Shown here one piece after another: positions 1 through 8,762 of a stretch of DNA of 64,000 bases. The stretch is taken from the NCBI RefSeq assembly GCF_900230185.1, contig NZ_OCSR01000002.1, positions 2,914,001 through 2,978,000 of the forward strand, in the 5' to 3' direction. Position 1 is the first letter of the stretch, and every line of letters starts with the position of its first letter. The translations under genes and the position numbers were made by a program. The notes under the pieces are model-generated. The model was not told the DNA's origin. It worked only from the letters and a program-made list of their open reading frames with translations, and ran no database searches. This stretch comes from Burkholderia sp. OK233. GTDB lineage: Bacteria > Pseudomonadota > Gammaproteobacteria > Burkholderiales > Burkholderiaceae.

Positions 1-54
1 CGACGCCAATTCAATTCCCATAGCCACCGTCAGTGGAGCGGTTTAGCTCAACGA

Positions 55-131
55 ATTGTTAGCGGAACGGGAACGGCCCGTTCGCCGTGCCTGCGACCAA
101 CTCGTTGCGCCGTTCCCGTTCCGCTAACAAT
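55..131. repeat. Perfect 23-bp inverted repeat, 31-nt spacer
   Basis: Bases 55-77 and 109-131 are perfect reverse complements; the outer end reads ATTGTTAGCGGAACGGGAAC. It lies beyond the 3' end of the recombinase operon and on the far side of the IS1182-type remnant. It could be an element terminus, a recombinase core site or a hairpin terminator; no T-run follows, so a simple terminator is less likely. The repeat itself is certain, the role is inference. Confidence 0.75.
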
Positions 132-264
132 CCTCTGGGTTATCGCGGCAAAGCTCACTGGAGCGCACAGGGAGCGTTTATGGCATGAGACTATTTTTCC
201 AAGGGAGGGACTTCCAGCGCAGATTGCCACGGATCGCTAGTCGGCGAGGCTGTGTGAAAACGGC

Positions 265-308
265 CCGGTCACATCAACTGAATCAACGCATTCAGTTGAT
301 GTGGCCGG
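265..308. repeat. 19-bp stem hairpin before the IS1182-type remnant
   Basis: Bases 270-283 (CACATCAACTGAAT) pair perfectly with 290-303 across a 6-nt loop, and four more C/G pairs (265-268 with 305-308) extend the stem past one T-G position. The repeat ends directly at the ATG of the transposase remnant at 309. It may limit read-through into the insertion sequence gene, or be a remnant of its end structure. Confidence 0.7.
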
Positions 309-452
309 ATGAAGCGATTCTTAGAAGGCGAACACCGCAAGCAGGTTACGCTGCTTCCCGAATACCTCGATGATTTCATTGATGACGACAACCCAGTCCG
401 GATAATAGGTGCGTTTGTCGACGGCCTTGAACTTGGTCCACTCGGTGTCTCT
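309..452 (+). pseudogene. IS1182-type transposase, N-terminal fragment
   Basis: The reading frame from ATG 309 gives about 47 residues that look like the start of IS1182-family (DUF772) transposases: it opens MKRFLEGEHRKQVTLLPEYL and continues with the acidic stretch DDFIDDDNPVRIIGAFVDGL. Similarity fades after residue 47 and the frame stops by 497, where a full transposase would run past 400 residues. The remaining gene is missing, apparently replaced by the recombinase block whose last stop codon is at 505. Assignment rests on recognising the N-terminal signature, not on a database search. Confidence 0.6.
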
Positions 453-504
453 GTCTCCAAAGGGCGGGCAGGCCCATTCCATTTTGGTCAAAGATGACGA
501 TGAA

Positions 505-1965
505 TCACTCATCCTCTACTCCAAGTTCGGTCCTGCCGTTACCTGTTATCTCGATCAGGCGTTTAGCAATCGATTCGACGAATTCCGTAGGAGTTGATTG
601 TGCATCCTTCGCTAGATCGTGTTGTAGAGCGAGTAAATCCTCGAAAAGTCGATCAGCCGCGTTTAACCGTGCAACCGCCTTATCGACATTTCCCCACAGG
701 TTCATTTCGTCCCACGCAAAATCAACGTAGTGCCATATGCTTTGTGGTGATCCGTGCCCCGTCTTACCGATCACGCGTTTCAACATCGCCATGTATTCTG
801 TAACGGTTATCAGATTTCTAGCCTTTCCGCTAGACCGAAGTTGTGCAATTACTTCGTACGTGATAAACCGGTGCCGAAACATACTAAAACAGGCTTCCGT
901 CCGTTTGTGACCAGCGGCGGCAATAATTCGGTTGAAGTCTCGCTCAAGTGCCCCCTTGCCGATCGCTTGGCAAGAGGAACCAAGGAAAAGCGACTTACCC
1001 GCATTGAGGTGCGGTTTGCGCTCCATCGTGGCCGCAACGAATTTGTGTCTTGCGGCAAGATAGCGTGCGAAGATAGTGGCGTCCACCAGCGAAATTGGAA
1101 AATTGCGTAAGGGGGCGACTGCCTGGCGGCGCTTCCTTGTTGGAATTTGAATTCGCTTCTGATGCAGAATGTCGGAATGATCCTTAACAGATATGTCGGT
1201 CATTTCGGAAGAGCGCAGCCCAGTTCGCTTCATGAGCCAAAGCATGAAATGCCTTCGCGATCTCAGATATTCGAGCTGTGCGGCGAGTAGCCCCGGCCAG
1301 CGTTGGTATCGACAAATATGTGAGGGTTTTTGCGATTCCACCAGACTTAGCTTATCAATACATCGCTCAAGATCTTCAACTACCGATTGGGAAATTGGAT
1401 GCTTTGGATTGCGAATGGAATCGGGGGGCATCGCCCGGTGTGTGTAATAAGACTGTTCCTTCCGATCTTGCCAAGAACTTTTCCTCTGTTTCTTGACGAT
1501 GATTTGAGGTGACGACCTCCATTCACCTATCAGCGTGCCGAGCCAGAACGGCCGAAGTCTTCTCTGATACCACATAAAAAAATGGATGGTCCGCCTAATG
1601 ATTGCGCGTACTGTATTGTTGTTTCTCCTAGGTCCGCCGTCCCAACGGGTAGTTTGTTCAGATTGAAGTTCTTTGGAAAAATCGAGCATATGGCTGTCGT
1701 TGAATGCGTCGAACGAAATGTGTCGACCTCCGCAAAACCGGATTATATGAGACAGCTGGCTAGCGTAACATTTGAGCGAAGCACCCGTTGTCTCATGAGC
1801 GATATCGATGAAATATAGATTGACCGCGTCGCAAGGTCGGCCGTCCGGCCAGTAAATGAACGGAAGATCCTCGACATGTTGAGTGAAAATTCGCGTGCCA
1901 TTTGTCAGCGACAATGCTGAGTATGGCAGGTCGACGGAATGAACGGCGAAGAGCTGGGTTTTCAT
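505..1965 (-). CDS. Tyrosine recombinase/integrase of a multi-recombinase element
   Basis: This is a 486-residue site-specific recombinase and the last gene of the minus-strand operon. The C-terminal half carries the catalytic pattern of the family: GLRSSEM (first Arg), FRHRF (second Arg, with the usual preceding His of the HxLR box replaced by Ser), TGHGSP (box His) and a later HYVDF (candidate nucleophilic Tyr). The N-terminal half is the expected core-binding region. It starts 12 bp after the stop of the upstream small gene, so it is probably co-transcribed with it. Several recombinase genes in a row recall Tn554 TnpABC, RIT elements and the gamma-mobile-trio (GmtY/Z/X), but which of these it belongs to cannot be settled by eye. 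GC is lower than in the chromosomal genes downstream of 7300, which fits transfer. Confidence 0.8.
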   Translation of the reverse strand: MKTQLFAVHSVDLPYSALSLTNGTRIFTQHVEDLPFIYWPDGRPCDAVNLYFIDIAHETTGASLKCYASQLSHIIRFCGGRHISFDAFNDSHMLDFSKELQSEQTTRWDGGPRRNNNTVRAIIRRTIHFFMWYQRRLRPFWLGTLIGEWRSSPQIIVKKQRKSSWQDRKEQSYYTHRAMPPDSIRNPKHPISQSVVEDLERCIDKLSLVESQKPSHICRYQRWPGLLAAQLEYLRSRRHFMLWLMKRTGLRSSEMTDISVKDHSDILHQKRIQIPTRKRRQAVAPLRNFPISLVDATIFARYLAARHKFVAATMERKPHLNAGKSLFLGSSCQAIGKGALERDFNRIIAAAGHKRTEACFSMFRHRFITYEVIAQLRSSGKARNLITVTEYMAMLKRVIGKTGHGSPQSIWHYVDFAWDEMNLWGNVDKAVARLNAADRLFEDLLALQHDLAKDAQSTPTEFVESIAKRLIEITGNGRTELGVEDE

Positions 1966-1976
1966 CTGGCGTTCTC

Positions 1977-2579
1977 TTAACGCGGATTTAGTGACGAGAC
2001 CGTCCCATTATTCATTTGGTCTGATAAGTCGGGGGACGGGCAGTTTAACGCTCCAAAGATCTTCTGATGATCCGTCAGTATGTTTCTAATAGATGATGCG
2101 ATGGCTTCGTCGGAGGAGCCAGATCTAACTAAATTATCTAACTTCCCATAGAGATCAAAGTATGCTTTCAGTCGCAAAATATTTTGTGATTCAACTCCAC
2201 GCAGACGCGATTCGAGTATCTTCACCGCTTGCGAGAGGGTTTCGCCCGCAGGTTGTGTCTTTTTGGGACTGGTCTCTGCAATGAGTGAATGCAATTTCGC
2301 ACGCTGGGCATCCAGAAATTTAAAGCCACTTTCCTGTTCGCCAGCCTCTTTGCTAAGAGCTTCATCGGATAATGATTTCAACGTGTTTAACGATATCCCT
2401 TTGATTTCCGTGCCTTCAAGGGTGAGGGCCGCGAAGGCACGTTGCCCTTGCAGGCTTTGAGCAATGAGGGGGGTGACCTTTGACGGATTTTCGAGGCATT
2501 CAAGCAAAAGCAGATGGCGCGCTTTTACGTTCGCTAGATTTGTCTGCTTTTTCTGGTAGGCGCCTTTGCTATTCGCCAT
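1977..2579 (-). CDS. Small accessory protein of the recombinase element
   Basis: A 200-residue protein with no signal peptide and no membrane segment. It is rich in Lys, Leu, Ser and Gln, opens MANSKGAYQKKQTNLANVKA, and its middle looks largely helical and possibly coiled coil. The ATG at 2579 is preferred to an upstream codon at 2597 because it overlaps the previous gene's TAG (2569-2571) closely, a typical coupling arrangement. A short helical protein beside paired recombinases resembles the TnpC (DUF6262-like) or GmtX partners in position and size. That comparison is inference; no catalytic motif is visible. Confidence 0.65.
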   Translation of the reverse strand: MANSKGAYQKKQTNLANVKARHLLLLECLENPSKVTPLIAQSLQGQRAFAALTLEGTEIKGISLNTLKSLSDEALSKEAGEQESGFKFLDAQRAKLHSLIAETSPKKTQPAGETLSQAVKILESRLRGVESQNILRLKAYFDLYGKLDNLVRSGSSDEAIASSIRNILTDHQKIFGALNCPSPDLSDQMNNGTVSSLNPR

Positions 2580-3576
2580 AGATCTCACGCAGGACAAAAG
2601 AGATGTTCATGCCAATGACCTCGCTTCCGTGTTTTGCACGCACAGAATGTGGCTCAATATGAAAACCTTCGTTCGTACGTAGCAACGCCACATAGTCCAT
2701 CCATTCGCTTTCATCCACCAATGAAAGGGAGCGGACCTGGAAGTGGCCGAGGACGGTTTCATAGAGAGCATTCAATCCGGTCTCGCCTTGCTGGGTTTCT
2801 TTGATTGCGTCCAGAGCGCGAAGACGCTCAATTGCATAGTCCGCTTCGAGTGTCGCAAGGTTTTCTTCGGGAAACTCGGTCACAAGGTATGCATAGACTT
2901 GTGAAACATCCGAATGCCCCGCAATCCATCTAGCGGCATCGAGTACGTCGAATTTTCCGGACCAAAACAGAAGCAGAAGAAACCACTTCCGCATCTGATG
3001 GATTCGAATGTACCAACGCCTTCCGAGCCTGTCGGGCCGAAGACCGACAAAATCGCAAAAAATGTCGAGTCGCTCGTTTAGCAGGGAGGTATCTGCAACA
3101 CGACAGTGATCGGACAAGTCTGTCGGCAGTAGAAAAAGATTATCAGCAATCTTTCTATCGACGGCAATCTCAGTCGCGATCGACGAGCCGAGCCGTTGCA
3201 GCAGTTGAATTGCTTTCGCAGAGATGTAGGGGATAGGTCGCTCAATACTGCGATGAGTTTCGCCGACATTACTCTTCCCCAATGCGTATGTAATGTAATA
3301 TCCCGTGGGATCAGATCGTAAGCAGTCTCTTTTCAGATGAGTAAGCTCGGCTTCCCGCGATGGCTTGAGGAAACCGATTGCGACAACGCATGCACCGACA
3401 AGTACATTCAGCATATCCGTTAGAGTCGGATTATCGCGAAGTTTGGTAAACCAGCCTTTCCCTTGTGGTCGCCGATCGATAAAATCTGTTATACCGAGTA
3501 TGTCGGCAAGCGGTCTTGGTGACCCATCGACCAGTACTCGCGCTTCGTCTCGGCATGACGAAAAGATCAGATTCAA
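2569..3576 (-). pseudogene. Integrase catalytic half, probably the 3' part of a split gene
   Basis: These 335 codons contain a tyrosine-recombinase catalytic domain: an early Arg in KPSREAELTHLKRD, then HQMRKW (His and Arg box), AGHSDVSQVYAY (third box His and the Tyr). The only start in frame is TTG at 3576, which overlaps the TGA of the gene before it as TTGA. Upstream of that TTG the same frame still reads as sensible protein (DLDV) back to a run of eight C on the coding strand (plus-strand G run 3589-3596), beyond which the good reading continues in the other frame. The simplest reading is one integrase of about 740 residues (3573-4787 plus this) broken by a slip in the C run. A programmed frameshift or a base-calling error is also possible. 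Confidence 0.65.
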
Positions 3577-4787
3577 GACGTCGAGATCGGGGGGGGTGTT
3601 GGTGTATTAGTTCGGGCCGCATTCCTGACCGCGAGATACAGATCTACAATTTTTTCACCGTACAGATGTACTATTCGGATAGCTTCGCGCATATATGCGA
3701 GCCCAGTGTTGACGGGGATAAACGGAGTATGCCCATCTGGGACGGCCTTCCGTAGGGCGATTTCACGTGCGCGCGTGATTGAGATCGCGGAAGACTTTGG
3801 AAGGAGGTCGGGTACGTGGTGATGTGCTGATAGTAACAGCGCAAGGGTCTTTGCAGCCGCAAAAACCGTACCTTTGGACGCTCCAAATTTAGTTACCGCT
3901 TCAAGGACAGGCGTTTGTTCATCGGGACATTCGGAACTCTGTGCAACGTTTAGGAGCAGTGGGTCGTCATAGTCAGGTTCAAATTGCCGGCAAAATGCGT
4001 TAAATCTTATGCTAGGGCGCAATGACCCCAGCGGCTCGTGAATCTCACGAGCCAACCGTTCGCGGGACAGATAGCGTCGTCCGGTATAAACGCCGGCGGT
4101 TGACTTAACGTAATAGCCATTGGATGAAAACCATTCCGAAATTGCCTTTCTGACTTCTGAGGGAAGCTCGTATATCGATGTCAGATATTTTTCAGGACAA
4201 GGTTCGCCAAAGGTAAGCAGAAAGTATTTTGATAGAAGTCGCTGCAGAATTTGAAGGGCGCTGGTCCATGTGTCTTCCGCGAGTAGTTGCAGCAATGAGT
4301 CAATGCCATTCTGATCGATCTGAGAAAATGCGAATGTCTCTGGTTTGAACCTTTGCTCGTGCAGCACCAGCCAACGGGAGAGCGCAAGCTGAATTCCAAT
4401 GCGCGCCCTCCAGACGTGCGGCGAATAGGCATGGTTAAGGTAGCCGCTTCGAACGAGGAATGCGACAGCACGATTGGCCAGAAGTAATTTTTCGTAGCGT
4501 GCGTCAAGCAGATTTTCACCGTTGGGCAGTACCACGTTCCAATTTATTGTGATCGCGTTTTTCCACTCGCCGTTGATGCATTCTTCGCGCCCATACGCAG
4601 ATGTAACCCAGAGTGGTGCTGTAAAGTCAGACAAAAGCCATGAAGCAACAAAGGGCCCTCGAAACGGTCGAGCACGTTGCCTGGCATTGTCGAAAGCGAG
4701 TTGTACGAGCTGACTGTCGTGCTCGCTAAAATGTGGGGGCGGGACGGGCGGCACGAGTTGATCGATTCGGGAAGCCAAGTCAGGCAT
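3573..4787 (-). pseudogene. Integrase N-terminal half, probably the 5' part of a split gene
   Basis: About 404 residues without a catalytic box, ending in a low-complexity TNTPTPPP coded by the C run at 3589-3596. The ATG at 4787 (MPDLASRIDQ) overlaps the previous gene's TGA at 4780-4782 and is chosen over an ATG at 4823 that would overlap more. It has the character of the long N-terminal arm seen in large integrases, with helical segments and a conserved-looking GRRYLSRERLAREIHEPLG. Together with the frame at 2569-3576 it makes an integrase of normal large-family length. On its own it could not catalyse strand exchange. Confidence 0.65.
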
Positions 4788-6909
4788 GATGGGTCCAGTC
4801 ACTTGAGAGATGAAAGCTATCAAATTTCGCTCGAATTAGTTCCTCGCTTTTTAGCGCCGCGCCGTGCACGGAAGAGAGTCGGCCGATGTCGAGTAGCTCG
4901 CGCAATTCATCGGATACCGTACCGTTTTCGCAGGCGTGTCTGAATAGGCGAGCAAGATCCTGAAAGTGCTTCGGAGCAAGTCCGGTTTGGGTATCTACCC
5001 TGTGAAGTTCATGGGAACTAAGATTTGCGGTCGCATAGGCGCTAAACGCGTATAGGTAACCGAGGCTCGTGGGGGAGATTTTTACGTTCAGGACGCTGTC
5101 GACAAACAAGTCTGGCATTGCGACACGTTGATCTTCGGGATCCACGATCTTCCGAAGTCGTCTCTGGATTTCAGGTGCGAGCGGATCGGATGGGTTCCGG
5201 TGTTCGAAGATGAGTTGAGCTACGAAAGCTTGTAAGTCAGAAATAGTAGAAAAATCCGTAACCTCCAATAGGATCTCGTCATCATGCATCGCGAGAGCAA
5301 TAAGCATGTTCTGAAACCGCCGGATGATTCGGGTATTCCAAGCGTGAAGTAGTGCAGGCGGCAAATAATGAACAAGGGAGATTCGCGCAGAATTCCCTAG
5401 TGTTCGGGCCATTTCGACGATTGATCCGGTCTCGAACCATCGCAGCACTCCCATGGTTGTTCTAATTCGCCGATAATCGAAAGACCCAGACGAAAGTTCG
5501 TTTTCCTGGAAAACGGGATACATTCGGGACAGGCTAGTAACGGTGGCGGAATGAAGGTACGTAGTGTTAGGGGCGAGTGTGCCAAGTTTCCCTCCATTTT
5601 GTAGGCCAAGAAACAGGAATCGCCATCTTGCGTCTTCCGCGCGACGCATCATGTTTCTGATCGGGGTAGTCCACCGAATTACATCTTTTATAATTTTCTC
5701 CGCTAGCGGAGAAAGGGGGGGCTGACGTTTCTTCTTGGCCCGTTCCTTATCGAGACTAAGAATTGAAGAGTTGGCATTGTCTGTAATAATGAGTTGCGAT
5801 TTTCCTCGATTATTAACCAGCTTTGCGTTCTTCAATGACTCCGGTGTAAATTGAGGATGCTCGGCTATTAAGATGCACCATGCGGCAGCAATGTCGCTGG
5901 GTAAAAATATGCCCAGAAAGTGATAAAATCTTTGGACGTGAGTTAATTTATTGTTGGCGTCGTTTGGTATCGCTGTTAATTTTGTGATGGCCTCGCGATA
6001 GTTCTGCATATCATCTGCGAATAAAGTTTTGTTGAAATTTCCGGAGGCGCGCAAGGTTTTAAGTGAAACGCAAGAAATATCTTTCCCGGTTTTTAGAAAA
6101 TCACTTGCTATAGCCAAGCCCCACGCAAGTCCGTCCGGCAGCGCCGGCGTTGAACGGGGGCGTTTGGGTCGCGACAGTTTTTCAGATTCGATCGTTTTTT
6201 GGAGCTCGTGATCCGGAATTGAAAACGCAAGGGCTCACCCGGTTTCGAAGTCGCGCGTAACGGCGTCCCAATGGGATTTGCACGTTTCAATAATTATATT
6301 TATTTTTCTGCGGCATGTCTCTTCAATTGCGGATAAATAATCTGCATCGTTTTTGGAAAAGTCGACGTTTGTTATTATTTTTTGTGAAAAGGATGTTGTG
6401 CTACGTAGTTCGCTTTTCGGTTGACTCAGCAATTTGTGTGATGGGGCGGAGTCTGGATTCGATTTGATGTTAATTTTTGGTATAACTACGTCAAATGGAA
6501 TTATCTCTTCTTCCATCCAAAATTCCAGCATAACTACGACTAAGAGCTGCCAGTTTGAGAATCGAGTCGATGCGGCGCATTTTGAGTACGACGTATCAAT
6601 TAAGTAGAATCGCAAAAATTCCAATAAAAAGATCTGCCACTCGTCAGAGTCGGTGGGCATCCTATACGGCGAACCAGCTGACTTGCTGGCAACAAAGGCG
6701 ATTAGCGGTTTAAGGAAGGTGGCGACTCGGCTACGCTGAGTTAATGGGCGTAACCCTTGTGCCTGACGGCACATAGTGATTGCGATACGCTTCACAGTCG
6801 CATGGTCTAAGCCGCTGTTAGCAATGGCCACCCGACTCTCCATAGCACTCTCGCGATGCTCTTCCCGAATGTGGAACAGCATATGATCATCCCGAATCTC
6901 GAAATCCAT
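4780..6909 (-). pseudogene. Recombinase-like gene interrupted by an in-frame TGA
   Basis: First gene of the operon. From ATG 6909 a frame of 224 codons ends at TGA 6235-6237, but the same frame continues without another stop for 39 codons and then 446 more to 4780. The stretch just after the stop reads as ordinary protein (ALPDGLAWG), so this was very probably one protein of about 709 residues. The C-terminal part has a degenerate tyrosine-recombinase signature: FDYRRIRTTMGVLRWFETGS and ARTLGNSARISLVHYLP, with Asn in place of the usual second His. A TTG at 6117 could restart translation and give 445 residues. It could be a nonsense mutation, a suppressed stop or a sequencing error; a mutation is favoured because a second gene of the operon also looks broken. 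Confidence 0.7.
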
Positions 6910-6943
6910 TCTGCCCCCGTTGCGAGATGCCCCTAGGTTCGCG

Positions 6944-6968
6944 TGTCATATGAAGATGTCATATGAAG
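6944..6968. repeat. Tandem 12-bp direct repeat with CATATG cores
   Basis: TGTCATATGAAG occurs at 6944-6955 and again at 6957-6968. It sits between the first recombinase-operon start codon (6909) and a candidate minus-strand promoter. A further 9-bp repeat, TTGCGAGAT, is at 6920-6928 and 6970-6978, flanking it. Repeated sites here could be recombinase-binding arms or an operator through which the element controls its own genes. Confidence 0.55.
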
Positions 6969-6992
6969 CTTGCGAGATCTCCCTCGAAGGCA

Positions 6993-7020
6993 AACATAGG
7001 CGACCGTTTGAAAATTTCAA
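6993..7020 (-). promoter_or_regulatory. Candidate promoter for the recombinase operon
   Basis: On the minus strand TTGAAA (7020-7015) is followed 16 nt later by TATGTT (6998-6993). It would give a leader of roughly 75 nt before the ATG at 6909, and the direct repeats at 6944-6968 would lie inside that leader. It is judged only by likeness to sigma-70 hexamers. Confidence 0.3.
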
Positions 7021-7038
7021 CATCATTTGATACGATAG

Positions 7039-7302
7039 TATGTCTGTGAAAACGACAAGTTGCTGGTGGTAGACGAGTACCTGGTCTCGGTCGGCTCCAC
7101 CAATTTCGATAGCCGCTCGTTCAAACTCAACGACGAAGCGAACCTGAATATCTACGACCGCGACTTCGCGAAGCAGCAAACCGCAACGTTCGGGGACGAC
7201 ATCAGGCAGTCGCGCCAGGTCACGCTCGACGCCTGGCTGCGACGGCCGTTCTCGGAGAAGCTGATCGAGAAGTTCGCGTCGCTGCTGGATGCGCAGCTGT
7301 GA
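7039..7302 (+). pseudogene. Cardiolipin-synthase-type phospholipase D, 3' fragment
   Basis: About 87 codons of the C-terminus of a cardiolipin synthase or other phospholipase D family enzyme. Visible are the second-HKD-motif surroundings: KLLVVDEYLVSVGSTNFDSR followed by SFKLNDEANLNIYD, and a typical end (SEKLIEKFASLLDAQL). The first His of the HxK motif is missing: the frame reads ENDK and meets TAG at 7036-7038. All the rest of the gene, normally around 400-480 residues, is absent. The break lies close to 7048, the right-hand limit of the mobile block. The 5' part is not in this window. The remnant cannot be active. Confidence 0.8.
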
Positions 7303-7781
7303 TGCAATGACCGCGCAACGCGCTCCTGTTTCCTTTCAATAACATTTTCCGGCCAATTTCGAACGTATGCTCAATGACTTTTTTTAGCTTTTATTTTTGA
7401 AACATGTTAAAAAGCTTTCCGTCATCGTATATTGACATGAAGCCTTCACGTAGTGAGGGCAGACTGGCGTCAACGAATGGCGTGCCGCAGAGATTGAAGC
7501 AACGCATTCGAAATTACATATAAATATATTACGAGGCATCGAACGCTCGATTGAAGCGGACCTGAGTTCAGGCGCGCGTCACTAAGAGCCGGCAGGTATC
7601 ACGTCGAGTGGTACATGTTTTCGGTGCAGCAGCGGTCGTCGCGGATCGGATTTGCCGGCGTAAAGATACGTAAAGGCAAATCGCATGGGCCTGATCCCCG
7701 GTAGTACGGCCGCAAGGCGTCCGCGAGTGCGGGCGCGGTATCGATACGCATTTGCTTTGCGCAAGTGCATGCGAATACGCC
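7303..7781. other. Gene-free region upstream of rhlA
   Basis: No convincing gene in 479 bases. It is AT-rich around 7380-7440 and 7505-7530. A weak promoter candidate for the rhamnolipid operon is TTGAAG at 7494-7499 with CATATA at 7517-7522 (17-nt gap). A short palindrome CCTGAGTTCAGG is at 7560-7571. No convincing CTGT-N-ACAG type lux box was found, so quorum control is not supported by sequence here. Confidence 0.5.
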
Positions 7782-8762
7782 ATGCCCATCGAAAAACTCC
7801 TTGTTCCGCTACCGGCGGGCCTGAAAGTCTACGTTGAACGTCACGTATTCGATCCGGCCTTCGAGAGTGTCATTCTGATCAACGGCGCGCTGGCCACCAC
7901 AGCGTCGTTCGGACAGACAATCAAATACCTCGGCGAACGCTATAACCCAATTTGTTTCGATTTACCCTATGCGGGTCAATCGAAAGCGCATAACGTGTGC
8001 GACTTCGTTCTAACAAAAGACGATGAAGTCGACATTCTGCTGCATCTAATAGGTTTATTCGAGCCGAGCTTCCTGTTGTCGGTGTCGTGGGGCGGGGTGG
8101 CGTCGCTGCTTGCGCTCTCGCGGGCGCGCACCAGCGTGAGGCGTGCGGTGATTGCGTCGTTCTCGCCGCGGCTCAACGCAGCGATGACCGCGTACGTGAC
8201 CGCGGCACGTGACCACATCGCCGCCGGCGAAAATCTGAAGGCCGCGCAACTGCTCAACGATACCGTTGGCCAGCATCTGCCGCGCATCATGAAGCTCTAT
8301 AACTACCGCTACCTTTCTACGCTACCGCGCGATGAGCAGGAGCAGGTGGCGTTTCACGTCGACCAGATTCTGGCCATCCGTCCAGAGGACTATCTGCACG
8401 AGTTCCGCAACATCGAGTGCGGCTTGAAATTCCTCAACGGCGAGCTCGACGACTACACCACGCCTGAGGACGCACGCTCGCTCAGCGCGCATCTGAAGCG
8501 CGCCGAGTTTCTCACGATCGAGCAGGCCGGGCATTTCCTCGATCTCGAAGGGCGCGCCGCGCTGCGGCAGGTTCGGACGGCCATTTTCGATTACTTCGGC
8601 GCCGCGCCGGTGCCGGCGGCAGGCCGTGGGCTCGACTGCTTCGACGCGTTCGCCGCCCGCTCGTCCATCATGCCGGTGCAACAACCCGCTATCGCGAACG
8701 CCGCGAATGTCGCGTTGCAAGCCACCGCCGATCACTCGTTCCAACAGGTCGAACTACCGTGA
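7782..8762 (+). CDS. rhlA: RhlA, 3-(3-hydroxyalkanoyloxy)alkanoate synthase
   Basis: RhlA joins two 3-hydroxyacyl chains drawn from fatty-acid metabolism into the lipid half (HAA) of rhamnolipids. The 326-residue alpha/beta hydrolase keeps the triad at the same positions as Pseudomonas aeruginosa RhlA: Ser102 in SVSWGG, Asp223 in NGELDDYTT and His251 in AGHFLDLE. LINGALATTASFGQTIKYLG and FDLPYAGQS are also typical. The ATG at 7782 is chosen over a TTG at 7752 because the protein then starts in register with known RhlA (MPIEKLLVPLPAGLKVYVER). The C-terminal tail, about 40 residues after the hydrolase fold, is longer than in Pseudomonas. First gene of the rhamnolipid operon; its TGA overlaps the next start as GTGA. 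Confidence 0.95.
   Translation: MPIEKLLVPLPAGLKVYVERHVFDPAFESVILINGALATTASFGQTIKYLGERYNPICFDLPYAGQSKAHNVCDFVLTKDDEVDILLHLIGLFEPSFLLSVSWGGVASLLALSRARTSVRRAVIASFSPRLNAAMTAYVTAARDHIAAGENLKAAQLLNDTVGQHLPRIMKLYNYRYLSTLPRDEQEQVAFHVDQILAIRPEDYLHEFRNIECGLKFLNGELDDYTTPEDARSLSAHLKRAEFLTIEQAGHFLDLEGRAALRQVRTAIFDYFGAAPVPAAGRGLDCFDAFAARSSIMPVQQPAIANAANVALQATADHSFQQVELP

Noticed and set aside
7303..7781. Quorum-sensing lux-type box before rhlA
   Set aside because: No good CTGT-N-ACAG or similar dyad found; the short CCTGAGTTCAGG palindrome is too weak.
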